In this document: positions 1-8,259 of the stretch, one piece after another
How the letters are laid out: each line of letters opens with the position of its first letter
Position numbering within the stretch: the first letter of the stretch is position 1
Assembly: GCF_051201035.1 (NCBI RefSeq)
Contig: NZ_JBPODR010000006.1
Span: 1 to 64,000, forward strand
DNA: 64,000 nt
DNA from: Thermoanaerobacterium thermosulfurigenes
GTDB taxonomy: Bacteria > Bacillota > Thermoanaerobacteria > Thermoanaerobacterales > Thermoanaerobacteraceae
Direction of reading: 5' to 3'
The notes under the pieces: generated by a model
What the model was told of the DNA's origin: nothing
Databases searched by the model: none
Seen by the model: the letters and a program-made list of their open reading frames with translations, nothing else
Translations under genes and position numbers: made by a program

Positions 1-2
1 GC

Positions 3-209
3 GAGATGAAAAAGCGAACTTCTTCTGAGCGTGTTAACAAAAGGCTTCTTAATGACTATGAGTTGGAGCTATCTAAAACCAGAGGCAAAAAGCGTTGGTC
101 TTTCTGGATTATGATACACTCTATTAATATCCATCTTGATGCTAGATTGAAAAAATCTAAGTTTGATTTTATTTCTATGCTTGATGGATTATTAGGTAGA
201 GCAGCATAA
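3..209 (+). CDS. C-terminal fragment of a DDE transposase (partial)
   Basis: The reading frame is open to the left edge of the window, so this is the last 68 codons of a longer gene. An Arg-x3-Glu pattern (RTSSER) near the start of the visible part, followed by basic residues and an Arg/Lys-rich helix, resembles the region around the third catalytic acid in IS4-like DDE transposases. The family assignment is from memory and is not firm. It is the only mobile-element gene seen and lies on the opposite strand to its neighbours. The 205 bases between it and dut should contain the end of the element, but its inverted repeat cannot be recognised without the other end. Confidence 0.6.
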   Translation, partial: EMKKRTSSERVNKRLLNDYELELSKTRGKKRWSFWIMIHSINIHLDARLKKSKFDFISMLDGLLGRAA

Positions 210-414
210 ATATTGAGATTCCATATACTGTTAATTTTTAAACCTATTTTATTAGGCTTTATTTCTTATACTCTTTTTTTAAATTGATTTTCATTATTTT
301 ACATTTTCTTTCCTCTTTTCAGTATTTTATCGCAAAGGCTTTGTTATTTTCTGTATCTAATTTCTAATTTATGCCATAGTATGACGCTGGAAATTAGTTT
401 CCGAAATCACTCAT

Positions 415-867
415 CTATAATCCTGTATGTCCGAAGCCATTCTTTCCTCTTAAAGTTTCGTCCAATTCATCCACTTCAATAATTTCCGGTATTTCTACTT
501 TATTTATTATCATTTGCGCGATTCTAAGTCCTCTCTTAACTATAAAATCAATTTTTCCAAAGTTTATCAATATCAATTTAATTTCTCCTCTATAATCAGA
601 GTCTATAGTACCTGGAGAATTTAACATGGTTATACCGTTATTTAATGCAAGTCCACTCCGTGGACGAATTTGTGCTTCATAACCTTCAGGCAACTGTATC
701 ATAATACCCGTTCCTATCAATTTTATTTCACCAGGTTTAATAACCACGTCTTCATCTACTTTTGCATATAAGTCGATACCTGCAGCTCCCTTGCTCATAT
801 ATTTTGGCAAAGGCAAATCTTTCGCATCATATGTTTTTTTTATTTTCAAAATCAATTTATTATTCAA
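415..867 (-). CDS. dut: dUTP diphosphatase (dUTPase)
   Basis: This enzyme hydrolyses dUTP to dUMP and pyrophosphate, which keeps uracil out of DNA and supplies dUMP for thymidylate synthesis. All five motifs of trimeric dUTPases are visible in the 150 residues: AGIDLYA at 29-35, RPRSGLAL at 68-75, the Tyr/Asp region NSPGTIDSDYRGEI at 83-96, RGLRIAQ at 112-118, and the C-terminal P-loop-like RGKNGFGHTG at 140-149. The last motif is slightly unusual, since most members have GGFGSTG. The start is a TTG that overlaps the end of the M16 peptidase gene by 8 bases, preceded by AGGATGG, so the two are probably translationally coupled. It is the last gene before the insertion-sequence fragment. Confidence 0.93.
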   Translation of the reverse strand: MNNKLILKIKKTYDAKDLPLPKYMSKGAAGIDLYAKVDEDVVIKPGEIKLIGTGIMIQLPEGYEAQIRPRSGLALNNGITMLNSPGTIDSDYRGEIKLILINFGKIDFIVKRGLRIAQMIINKVEIPEIIEVDELDETLRGKNGFGHTGL

Positions 868-2107
868 TTTTCATCCATCCTATCTGTTTTTCGTTTATAT
901 CACCGACAACTGAAATCCCCAATTGCTCAATATTAAATATCTTTTTCGCAAGATTGTTAACATCGTCATATGTAATTGAATCGATTTTATCTACAATATC
1001 ATTGACAGTATAAACTTTTTTTAAAAAAAGCAGAGATTTACCTATCGATGACATTCTGCTGCTAATGCTATCCATATCCATTAAAATGCTGATTTTTAAC
1101 TGCTCTCTAAATTTGTTTACCTCAAATTCTGAAAAGCCATCATTTTTTACTTTTAAAATTTCCTCTATGATCAGTTCATAAACCGATTTTAAATTTTCAG
1201 GTGCAGTACTTGCAAAAATGGTAAAAGCACCTGTGTCAATATATGTAGACGGATAAGAGTAGATCGAATATACTAATCCTTCTTCTTCACGAATTTTTTG
1301 AAACAGTCTGGAACTCATTCCTCCTCCGAATGCATTGCTAACAATAGATAATGTATATATGCTGTCAAATGAATAATTTATGCCAGGCATACTTATACAT
1401 ATGTTTACTTGCTCATATTCTTTGCTTTTTAATACTATACCCTTATTCCAGTCAGGTTTGTCTAATGAAATGGCATTATTACAAGAATTTATATATAAAG
1501 TCTTTCTTGATATAATATCAAATATAGAGTCATCAAAATTTCCTGCAATTGAAATAACAATATTATCTTTAAAGTAATTTTCTCTATAAAATTTGACTAT
1601 AGTGTCTCTATCAAAAGATTTTACAGTATCTTCATAGCCAAGAACAGGATATGATAATGGGTTACCTTTCCAGGTAAGGTTTGCCAACATATCATAAGCA
1701 ACATCCTCTGGAGAATCATTATTCATGTTTATTTCTTCCAAAACTACATTTTTTTCTTTCTCTATATCTTCACTTTTAAAAAGTGGATTAAACACCATAT
1801 CGAAAAGTACATCAACTGCTTTTTCTATGTATGAATTATACACTTTAACATAAAAGCAAGTGCTTTCTTTCCCTGTAAATCCATTTAACTGTCCGCCAAT
1901 ATTATCAATTTCTTCCGCTATATCTTTTGCGCTTCTATTTTTTGAACCTTTAAATACCATGTGTTCAATAAAATGTGATATTCCATTGTTCTCTTTATTT
2001 TCATAACGAGAACCAACTTTAATCCATATTCCTATATACACTGAATTAACATATGGCATCTTATACGCTACTACATTAACATCGTTAATTTTCTTTTGTA
2101 TGTACAT
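860..2107 (-). CDS. mlpA: M16 family zinc peptidase, MlpA/YmxG type
   Basis: The protein is a 415-residue M16 (pitrilysin/processing-peptidase) metallopeptidase. The inverted zinc motif HxxEH is present as HFIEH (His45, Glu48, His49), and a downstream acidic stretch (VVLEEI, near residue 125) would supply the third zinc ligand. It has two M16 halves, with the active site only in the first, as expected for this length. The start ATG follows GAGGAGG. In Bacillus subtilis the equivalent gene (mlpA/ymxG) also follows pnp and ylxY, where it has been linked to control of extracellular protease expression; its substrate here is unknown. The stop overlaps dut by 8 bases. Confidence 0.9.
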   Translation of the reverse strand: MYIQKKINDVNVVAYKMPYVNSVYIGIWIKVGSRYENKENNGISHFIEHMVFKGSKNRSAKDIAEEIDNIGGQLNGFTGKESTCFYVKVYNSYIEKAVDVLFDMVFNPLFKSEDIEKEKNVVLEEINMNNDSPEDVAYDMLANLTWKGNPLSYPVLGYEDTVKSFDRDTIVKFYRENYFKDNIVISIAGNFDDSIFDIISRKTLYINSCNNAISLDKPDWNKGIVLKSKEYEQVNICISMPGINYSFDSIYTLSIVSNAFGGGMSSRLFQKIREEEGLVYSIYSYPSTYIDTGAFTIFASTAPENLKSVYELIIEEILKVKNDGFSEFEVNKFREQLKISILMDMDSISSRMSSIGKSLLFLKKVYTVNDIVDKIDSITYDDVNNLAKKIFNIEQLGISVVGDINEKQIGWMKIE

Positions 2108-2122
2108 TTACTACCTCCTCAT

Positions 2123-2830
2123 TTATTTTAGAACATTTGAAACGCTAGTTATTTCATAACCTTTGCTTTCCAATTCTTTGATCATAGTAGGCAGCGCTTC
2201 TACGGTGCCTTTTGTTGGATGCATCAAAACGATAGCGCCATTATGAGCTTTTTTTACAATTCTATTGATAATATTATTAACACCTGGGTTGCTCCAATCT
2301 ATAGTATCTAAACTCCATAAGATTACTTTATAACCAAGATCTTCAGCGGTTTTTACTACATCATCATTAAAGTCACCGTATGGTGGAGCAAAAAGATTAG
2401 GCTTTTTCCCAGTTATTTTAAAAAGTACATCACCTGCTTTTGATATATCCTCTGCATATTTTTCCTTGCTCCACTGCGTATACTTAACGTGTGTATACCC
2501 ATGACTTGCTATCTCATGTCCATCGGTTGCAATTTGTCTGACTATCTCTGGATTTTTCTCAGCCCATTGCCCCTCAAAAAAGAATGTTATTTTTATATTG
2601 TTTGATTTAAATATTTCTAACATCTTTGGAATATACTCATTCCCCCACGCTACGTTGCAAGCAAAAGCTATCTTTTTACTATTTGCATCGCCTTTATAAA
2701 TAGGATCATTTGTTTTAAACGTAGAAATAGAATGGTTAACCAACATCCCTAATAAAATTATCGCAATAATTATTATTAAAATCAATATTACGGTAGTTTT
2801 TTTGGGATATTTTATATAATATATCTTCAA
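2123..2830 (-). CDS. ylxY: YlxY-like polysaccharide deacetylase family protein, probably catalytically impaired
   Basis: The protein has a short N-terminus, one membrane segment at about residues 12-30, and an extracellular NodB-homology (carbohydrate esterase 4) domain. The metal-binding histidines are kept in SHGYTH (His110 and His114), and the later motifs APPYG, DTIDW and IVLMHP are recognisable. The usual first motif TFDDG is replaced by ACNVAWG, so the catalytic-base Asp is Asn59, and the Arg of the RPPYG motif is Ala. PdaB relatives read TFDISWG at this place. A structural or sporulation-linked role is more likely than active deacetylation. I chose the TTG at 2830 because AGGTGG lies correctly upstream; a GTG at 2842 has no such site. 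It sits between pnp and mlpA as in Bacillus. Confidence 0.85.
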   Translation of the reverse strand: MKIYYIKYPKKTTVILILIIIIAIILLGMLVNHSISTFKTNDPIYKGDANSKKIAFACNVAWGNEYIPKMLEIFKSNNIKITFFFEGQWAEKNPEIVRQIATDGHEIASHGYTHVKYTQWSKEKYAEDISKAGDVLFKITGKKPNLFAPPYGDFNDDVVKTAEDLGYKVILWSLDTIDWSNPGVNNIINRIVKKAHNGAIVLMHPTKGTVEALPTMIKELESKGYEITSVSNVLK

Positions 2831-2834
2831 GACT

Positions 2835-2880
2835 AACACCACCTAATTTATTTTCTTAATAAATTTTATTAGGTGATGTT
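2835..2880 (-). promoter_or_regulatory. Hairpin covering the ylxY ribosome binding site
   Basis: On the minus strand CACCTAAT (2868-2875) pairs perfectly with ATTAGGTG (2840-2847), extended outward by AACA/TGTT and inward by TTATT/AATAA around a short A-rich loop. The right arm contains the AGGTGG that I use to place the ylxY start, so folding would hide the ribosome binding site. The pairing is seen directly; a regulatory effect is inference. Confidence 0.5.
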
Positions 2881-2910
2881 ATTAGATATTACTTTTTTAT
2901 TGACTATCAA

Positions 2911-2943
2911 TAAATAAAAAACATAAACCATAAGAGGTTTATG
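2911..2943 (-). terminator. Intrinsic terminator after pnp
   Basis: An 8-bp stem, CATAAACC (2922-2929) with GGTTTATG (2936-2943), has a 6-base loop and is followed on the minus strand by six T residues and a further T-rich run. It begins just after the pnp stop codon, so it should end most pnp transcripts before ylxY. Confidence 0.85.
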
Positions 2944-2946
2944 CAT

Positions 2947-5049
2947 TTACACTTCTTTGTCATTTTTAGTTTCTTCTGGCAAAGCATCTTTTCTCGATAA
3001 ATTAATCCGTCCTTGTTTATCAATCTCTGTTACTTTTACCAAAATTTCATCGCCAATATTTACTACATCTTCAACTTTATTCACATGTTTTTTATCTAAC
3101 TTAGATATGTGGACCAATCCTTCTTTACCAGGAGCAATTTCTACAAAAGCACCAAATGAAGCCAGTCTTGTCACTTTTCCTAAATAAATTGAACCTACTT
3201 CTACATCTTTTGTTATTGCTTCAATGATCATTTTAGCTTTCTCGCCAGCTTTTAAATCGGTTGATGATATAAATACTCTACCATCGTCCTCTATGTCTAT
3301 TTTAACACCTGTATCTGCTATTATTTTGTTTATTGTCTTGCCACCTGCTCCGATTATATCCCTTATTTTTTCAGGATCGACGTTTAAGCTTATAATCCTT
3401 GGAGCATAAGGAGATAATTCCTTTCTTGGCTCTTTTATAGTTTCTAGCATCTTATTCAATATAAATAACCTACCTTTTCGAGCCTTTTCTAAAGCTAACG
3501 AAAGGATATCGCGATCAATGCCAGCTATTTTTATATCCATTTGTATTGCCGTTATCCCTTTTTCAGTACCTGCAACTTTGAAATCCATGTCACCAAGAAA
3601 GTCTTCTATTCCCTGTATATCTGTCAGTATAGATACTATATCGCCCTCTTTAATAAGACCCATTGCAACGCCTGCAACTGGTGCTTTAATTGGAACACCA
3701 GCATCCATAAGAGCCAATGTGCTTCCGCATACACTTGCTTGTGAAGTTGAACCATTTGAGCTTAACACTTCAGAGACCAATCTGATTGTGTAAGGAAATT
3801 CCTCCTCTGAAGGTATCATAGGTTCTAATGCCCTCTCAGCTAACGCACCATGCCCTATTTCTCTCCTTCCTGGACCTCTTAATGGCCTCGTTTCGCCTAC
3901 GCTAAAAGGAGGGAAATTATAATGATGCATATATCTCTTGGATTCTTCGTCACCCAAACCATCGAGAATCTGTATATCACCAAGAGGACCTAATGTTGCC
4001 ACTGTCATAACTTGCGTCTGACCACGAGTAAATATAGCTGAACCATGTGTACGAGGTAAAACACCGACATCGCATGTTATTGGCCTTATATCATCTAATC
4101 CTCTACCATCTACTCTTATTTTTTCTTCAGTGATCATTTTTCGCATCTGTTCTTTTGTAATTGTATATAAAACTTCATCAATATCTGCAAGATTGTCTGG
4201 ATATTCATCTTTAAAATGCTCTAAAACTTCTTCCTCAACTTTGTCTATATTATCGTTTCTTTCCTTTTTCTCTTCTGTTCTTAAAGCATTATATATTTTT
4301 TCAGTTGCAAATTCCCTAACTTGTTGTTCTAAGTTGTCATCTATTTCATGCACTATTACTTCCGCTTTTGGAAGTCCTACTTCTTTTACAATGCCTTCTA
4401 TAAATTCTACTATCTGTTTTATGTATTCATGAGCGTACATTATTGCATCTAACATTACTTCCTCTGGAACCTCATTGGCACCAGCCTCAACCATCATTAT
4501 AGCATCCTTTGTACCTGAGACAGTCAAGTGCAAATCACTTTTTTCTCTCGCTTCTAAGTCAGGATTTATTATGAAATTCCCATCTACAAGTGCTACTGAT
4601 ACAGAACCTGTAGGTCCGTTAAAAGGAATATCAGATATAGATAAAGCAACTGAAGAACCTATCATTGCCACTATCTCTGGCTGAACATCAGGGTCTACAG
4701 ATAAAACAGTAGCAATAACTTGCACATCATTTCTATAGCCATGTGGAAATAGTGGCCTTATTGGCCTATCTATTAATCTGGATGTCAATATTGCTTTCTC
4801 AGTAGGTTTACCTTCCCTTTTAATAAAACCACCAGGTATTTTACCAACGGAATAAAGTCTTTCTTCATAATCAACACTTAAAGGGAAAAAGTCAACTCCT
4901 TCTCTTGGTTCTTTAGAAGCGCAAGCCGTAACCAGCACAACTGTATCACCATATCTAACAAGAGCACTACCATTAGCCAATTGTGCAAGTTTTCCAGTTT
5001 GAACGATTAATTTTCTCCCTGCAAGGTCAAGTTCAAAAATCTTTTCCAT
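2947..5049 (-). CDS. pnp: Polynucleotide phosphorylase (polyribonucleotide nucleotidyltransferase)
   Basis: PNPase degrades RNA from the 3' end using phosphate and releases nucleoside diphosphates; it forms a trimeric ring in the cytoplasm and is the main 3' exonuclease of Firmicutes mRNA decay. The 700 residues show the full family layout: two RNase PH-like domains separated by an all-helical linker, then a KH domain (IRDIIGAGGKTINKI, near 565) and a C-terminal S1 domain (GSIYLGKVTRLASFGAFVEI). The substrate-site motifs VDYEERLYSVGKIPGGF and GRREIGHGALAERAL are intact. It lies immediately after rpsO, as in most bacteria, separated by a hairpin terminator that probably allows partial read-through. 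The start ATG follows AAAGGAGG. Confidence 0.98.
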   Translation of the reverse strand: MEKIFELDLAGRKLIVQTGKLAQLANGSALVRYGDTVVLVTACASKEPREGVDFFPLSVDYEERLYSVGKIPGGFIKREGKPTEKAILTSRLIDRPIRPLFPHGYRNDVQVIATVLSVDPDVQPEIVAMIGSSVALSISDIPFNGPTGSVSVALVDGNFIINPDLEAREKSDLHLTVSGTKDAIMMVEAGANEVPEEVMLDAIMYAHEYIKQIVEFIEGIVKEVGLPKAEVIVHEIDDNLEQQVREFATEKIYNALRTEEKKERNDNIDKVEEEVLEHFKDEYPDNLADIDEVLYTITKEQMRKMITEEKIRVDGRGLDDIRPITCDVGVLPRTHGSAIFTRGQTQVMTVATLGPLGDIQILDGLGDEESKRYMHHYNFPPFSVGETRPLRGPGRREIGHGALAERALEPMIPSEEEFPYTIRLVSEVLSSNGSTSQASVCGSTLALMDAGVPIKAPVAGVAMGLIKEGDIVSILTDIQGIEDFLGDMDFKVAGTEKGITAIQMDIKIAGIDRDILSLALEKARKGRLFILNKMLETIKEPRKELSPYAPRIISLNVDPEKIRDIIGAGGKTINKIIADTGVKIDIEDDGRVFISSTDLKAGEKAKMIIEAITKDVEVGSIYLGKVTRLASFGAFVEIAPGKEGLVHISKLDKKHVNKVEDVVNIGDEILVKVTEIDKQGRINLSRKDALPEETKNDKEV

Positions 5050-5105
5050 ATTATCCTCCTTTCATCCTTTTAATATATTTTTTCAAATATTTGATCATTA
5101 ATACA

Positions 5106-5131
5106 GAAAAAAGAGCGAGGTTACCCGCTCT
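5106..5131 (-). terminator. Terminator or attenuator between rpsO and pnp
   Basis: AGAGCG (5126-5131 on the other strand) pairs with CGCTCT (5112-5117), extended by GG/CC with one bulge, and is followed by six T residues on the minus strand. The first arm overlaps the rpsO TAG stop codon. Partial termination here would make S15 more abundant than PNPase. Confidence 0.85.
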
Positions 5132-5396
5132 ATTTTCTTAAATCTAACTTTTCAACGATGGCACGGTACCTATCCATATCTTTCTTCATTAGATAATTTA
5201 ATAATCCTCTTCTCTGACCAACCATCTTAAGCAAACCGCGTCTTGAATGATGATCTTTTTTATGAACTTTTAAATGTTCATTTAAAGAGTTAATCCTCTC
5301 AGTGAGTAAAGCAATCTGAACTTCTGGAGAACCTGTGTCTTTCTCGTGAATCCTGTTCTCAGCGATTATTTCATTTTTTCTCTCTTTGTTTAACAT
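5130..5396 (-). CDS. rpsO: 30S ribosomal protein S15
   Basis: S15 binds the central domain of 16S rRNA early in 30S assembly. The 88-residue product carries the classic family core, including TGSPEVQIALLTERI, HKKDHHSRRGLL and the C-terminal QRRGLLNYL. I start the gene at the ATG at 5396, which is preceded by a perfect GGAGGTGA and gives the usual family length; an in-frame ATG 14 codons upstream would lie within the leader hairpin. The gene has its own promoter and a structured 5' leader, and a hairpin terminator overlaps its stop codon before pnp. Confidence 0.97.
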   Translation of the reverse strand: MLNKERKNEIIAENRIHEKDTGSPEVQIALLTERINSLNEHLKVHKKDHHSRRGLLKMVGQRRGLLNYLMKKDMDRYRAIVEKLDLRK

Positions 5397-5421
5397 AATT
5401 TCACCTCCACTCATAAATTCG

Positions 5422-5466
5422 CCAAATAGCATTGACATCGCCGGTGAACGAATATCAAAGCTATGG
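5422..5466 (-). promoter_or_regulatory. Structured leader of rpsO, candidate S15 autoregulatory element
   Basis: Between the predicted transcription start and the rpsO ribosome binding site the minus strand forms a two-part helix: CCATAGC pairs with GCTATTTGG (two extra bases in one arm), and inside it TTGATATTCG pairs with CGATGTCAA with one bulge, leaving the loop TTCACCGG. S15 is known to repress its own mRNA through leader structures in several bacteria, including Geobacillus. That this leader binds S15 is inference. Confidence 0.5.
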
Positions 5467-5480
5467 TAATCACGGATATA

Positions 5481-5509
5481 ATTTTATCACAAAAAATCAA
5501 TTATGTAAA
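5481..5509 (-). promoter_or_regulatory. Predicted sigma-A promoter of rpsO
   Basis: TTTACA (5504-5509) and TAAAAT (5481-5486) are separated by 17 bases on the minus strand, and the -10 box is preceded by TGA, forming an extended -10 (TGnTAAAAT). The -35 box lies inside the last codons of ribF. Transcription would start near 5474, giving a leader of about 80 bases. Confidence 0.65.
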
Positions 5510-6429
5510 ATATATTTATAAGATTTTGCTAATGCATAATCGTTTTTCATTTGTTCTATAAGTTCTTTTTCGCTATTGAATTTTATTTCATCTCGAATGC
5601 GCTTAATAAATTCAATTTCTATAAACAACCCATAAATATTTTCGTTAAAATCTATAATATACGTTTCAACAGATAAATTATTGACATTAAAAGTAGGATT
5701 TATTCCAACATTTGTTATACCGAGGAAGTGTCTATTGCCTATTTTTACTTTTGTTATATATACGCCATTTAATGGTAAGATATAATCCATGTCTATCTTA
5801 ATATTAGCTGTTGGGAATCCTAAATTTCTTCCAATTTTTCTACCACTAATGACATACCCTTCTAAGCTAAAATATCTCCCAAGACATTTGCTTGCTTCTT
5901 CTACATTTCCTTCCTGGATCAATGAACGTATAAAGCTACTACTTATTGGAATATCGTTCAATTTTATAGGTTCAACAATATATACTTCATAATTATAAAT
6001 TTTCGAAAATTTTTTTAAAAGTGAAACATCACCATTAGCATTGTATCCAAATCTATAATTATCCCCTACAACCGCAATTTTCATATTTAACTTGTCAATT
6101 AAAATGCTCTCAATAAAAGTCTTAGGAGATAACAATGAAAAATCCTTATTAAAGTCATAAATTATAGCGTAATCTAAATTGAATTTAGAAAATTCCTCTA
6201 TTTTTTTTCTGTTAGTTGTCAATAGCTTCTGATAATCATATTTGTATATCGTCTTTGTCGTATGTTGTTTAAATGTAAATACAGAACTCGTCATTTTATT
6301 TGTTTTCGACAATTCTACTGATTTTTTAATTAATTCTTGATGTCCAAGATGAATCCCATCAAAGTTTCCAAGAGCGATTACTTTTTTATCATTGTATTTT
6401 TCTGTATTGTACTCATCTATTATTATCAC
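5497..6429 (-). CDS. ribF: Bifunctional riboflavin kinase / FAD synthetase
   Basis: This enzyme phosphorylates riboflavin to FMN and then adenylylates FMN to FAD. The N-terminal half is an FAD synthetase (nucleotidyltransferase) domain with GNFDGIHLGHQ near residue 22 and the later SSSFIRSLIQEG motif. The C-terminal half is the flavokinase, with GRKIGRNLGFPTANI and the NVGINPTF region. The 310-residue length is normal. The start is a GTG directly after the truB stop codon, with GGAGC upstream, so it is the last gene of the rimP-nusA-infB operon. There is no FMN riboswitch, as expected for an internal operon gene. Confidence 0.96.
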   Translation of the reverse strand: MIIIDEYNTEKYNDKKVIALGNFDGIHLGHQELIKKSVELSKTNKMTSSVFTFKQHTTKTIYKYDYQKLLTTNRKKIEEFSKFNLDYAIIYDFNKDFSLLSPKTFIESILIDKLNMKIAVVGDNYRFGYNANGDVSLLKKFSKIYNYEVYIVEPIKLNDIPISSSFIRSLIQEGNVEEASKCLGRYFSLEGYVISGRKIGRNLGFPTANIKIDMDYILPLNGVYITKVKIGNRHFLGITNVGINPTFNVNNLSVETYIIDFNENIYGLFIEIEFIKRIRDEIKFNSEKELIEQMKNDYALAKSYKYILHN

Positions 6430-7299
6430 TTAGCCATCAGCTCCAAATAACAATCGTTCAACATAGATTCTATCACCTACAACTTTGCCAACGCCAACAA
6501 AGAAATGTTCTGGACTATATAACTTTATTAATTCATCATTTGCATCTATGTATTTATTTTTCACAGGATTGCCGTGCACAATCTTACGATAATCATCATT
6601 GCCAAGACAGACACCAGGAAATGTTATAATATCATCTATTTTCATTATTTTATACTTTCCACTTACAACTTCTTCTAATGTAAATGAATTTTCTAAAGTA
6701 AATGATCCAACACTTGATCTAATAAGCATTGACATATATCCTGAAATATTCAGATAATCACAAATATCACGAACAAGAGCTCTTACATATGTTCCTTTTG
6801 AACATTTTACGTCAAACATAATTTTGTACGGTGCTTCGTAAGATATCACATTAATGTCATATATAGTCACAAAAGAAGGCTTGATATCAATAGTTTTACC
6901 TTCTCGTGCATATTGATAAAGTTTTTTCCCATCAACTTTTTTAGCAGAGTAAATAGGTGGTATCTGTAAAACATTGCCTTTAAATACACTTTCAATTTCT
7001 GATATTTTATGCTGTTCCAAAATTTTAACAGGCATTACACTCGTAATATTTCCAAATTTATCAATGCTATCTGTAGAAAAACCAAAAGTTATTTCTGCTC
7101 TATATGTCTTTGTTTGCGTCATTACAAACTGGGCCAATTTCGTCGCTTTGCCTATACATAAAGGTAATACACCTGCTGCTCCCGGATCAAGGGTTCCTAA
7201 ATGGCCTACTTTTTTTATATTAAAATTTTTCCTTAAAAAGGATACTACATCATGAGATGTCATACCTGGCGGTTTCAAAATATTTAAAAAACCATCCAT
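6430..7299 (-). CDS. truB: tRNA pseudouridine(55) synthase TruB
   Basis: TruB makes pseudouridine 55 in the T-loop of most tRNAs. The N-terminal core is typical: GFLNILKPPGMTSHDVV, then the catalytic-Asp motif HLGTLDPGAAGVLPLCIG, in which LDP holds the nucleophile. RCSKGTYVRAL-type sequence is present as CSKGTYVRALVRDI. The C-terminus carries the PUA-like tail that ends with GADG. I use the ATG at 7299, preceded by GAGTGA; a TTG two codons upstream is possible. The gene lies between nrnA and ribF with almost no spacing, as in the standard rbfA-nrnA-truB-ribF order of Clostridia. Confidence 0.96.
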   Translation of the reverse strand: MDGFLNILKPPGMTSHDVVSFLRKNFNIKKVGHLGTLDPGAAGVLPLCIGKATKLAQFVMTQTKTYRAEITFGFSTDSIDKFGNITSVMPVKILEQHKISEIESVFKGNVLQIPPIYSAKKVDGKKLYQYAREGKTIDIKPSFVTIYDINVISYEAPYKIMFDVKCSKGTYVRALVRDICDYLNISGYMSMLIRSSVGSFTLENSFTLEEVVSGKYKIMKIDDIITFPGVCLGNDDYRKIVHGNPVKNKYIDANDELIKLYSPEHFFVGVGKVVGDRIYVERLLFGADG

Positions 7300-7305
7300 T
7301 TTCAA

Positions 7306-8259
7306 TCACTCATTGATTTCAAATTTTATTAAATCTAAAATTTTTTCTTTTACATCATTTATACTGCCTTTTGTTAAGAATCCTGATGCTCTTACATGAC
7401 CACCACCGCCAAATTCTTTAGCCAATTTATTTACATCCACATACTTTTTAGAGCGTAAACTTCCTTTTATAAAATCATCTTTTTCAACCAGCATAACAGC
7501 GATTTCCACACTATCTATATCTCTACCATAATTTACAATATTCTCTACATCTTCTAATTTTGTATTTGTGCTAAGAAAATCTTCCCTTGATATCTCCATA
7601 TACGCAACTTTTCCGTCAAAATAAAGTTCCATATTGTTTATAACTCTGCCTATTAGCTTAAGCTTCTCATATTTAATATTATGAAAAATAATATTGGATA
7701 TTTTATCCACAGAAGCACCGTTATTTATTAAATCACCAGCAACTTCATGAGTAAATGATGTAGTTGAGCCGTACATAAAATGTCCTGTGTCTGTAACAAC
7801 TCCAACATACAAACATTCTGCAATTTCTTGGTCCAAATCAATACCTAATATTTTTATCAACTGATACACTATTTCAGATGACGAAGCTGCATTGGTATCT
7901 ACGTAATTCATAGTAGCATACAAAGTGTTCGAAATATGATGATCTATATTTATTGACTTATGGACTTTTTTAAGCAATTCTTTTGCCTTTCCCATTCTAT
8001 CTGAATCAGCACAATCTACAGTTATAAGCAGATCTACTGATATGTCAAATGGTCTTGTGATTTTATCTGTGTATGGCATGAATCTATAGATTTCAGGTAC
8101 GTCATCATCAATAAATATAGATACATCTTTTTTTAATTTATTCATGGCTTTGTACAACGCTGTAACAGATCCTATTCCATCACCATCAGGTGATACATGT
8201 GTTACAACAGCTATTTTTTCAGCTTCTCTTATTGAATCCAACATATCATTTAAAATCAT
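7306..8259 (-). CDS. nrnA: DHH/DHHA1 phosphoesterase, NrnA-like oligoribonuclease / pAp phosphatase
   Basis: The 317-residue protein has a DHH domain with VTHVSPDGDGIGS near residue 18 (the first metal motif), TVDCADSDR, the DHH signature as NIDHHISN, and VVTDTGHFMYG. A C-terminal DHHA1 domain ends with GGGGHVRASGF. In Bacillus, NrnA degrades very short RNAs and dephosphorylates 3'-phosphoadenosine 5'-phosphate. It overlaps the end of rbfA by 4 bases (ATGA). Its place between rbfA and truB is common in Clostridia and fits a role in RNA turnover linked to translation. Confidence 0.93.
   Translation of the reverse strand: MILNDMLDSIREAEKIAVVTHVSPDGDGIGSVTALYKAMNKLKKDVSIFIDDDVPEIYRFMPYTDKITRPFDISVDLLITVDCADSDRMGKAKELLKKVHKSINIDHHISNTLYATMNYVDTNAASSSEIVYQLIKILGIDLDQEIAECLYVGVVTDTGHFMYGSTTSFTHEVAGDLINNGASVDKISNIIFHNIKYEKLKLIGRVINNMELYFDGKVAYMEISREDFLSTNTKLEDVENIVNYGRDIDSVEIAVMLVEKDDFIKGSLRSKKYVDVNKLAKEFGGGGHVRASGFLTKGSINDVKEKILDLIKFEINE

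Noticed and set aside
210..414. Plus-strand hairpin CCTA...TAGG after the transposase as terminator
   Set aside because: The stem has only four pairs and the following T run is interrupted; it is too weak to list as a feature.
5497..6429. FMN riboswitch for ribF
   Set aside because: ribF directly follows truB with no intergenic space, and no RFN-like conserved segments are visible near it.
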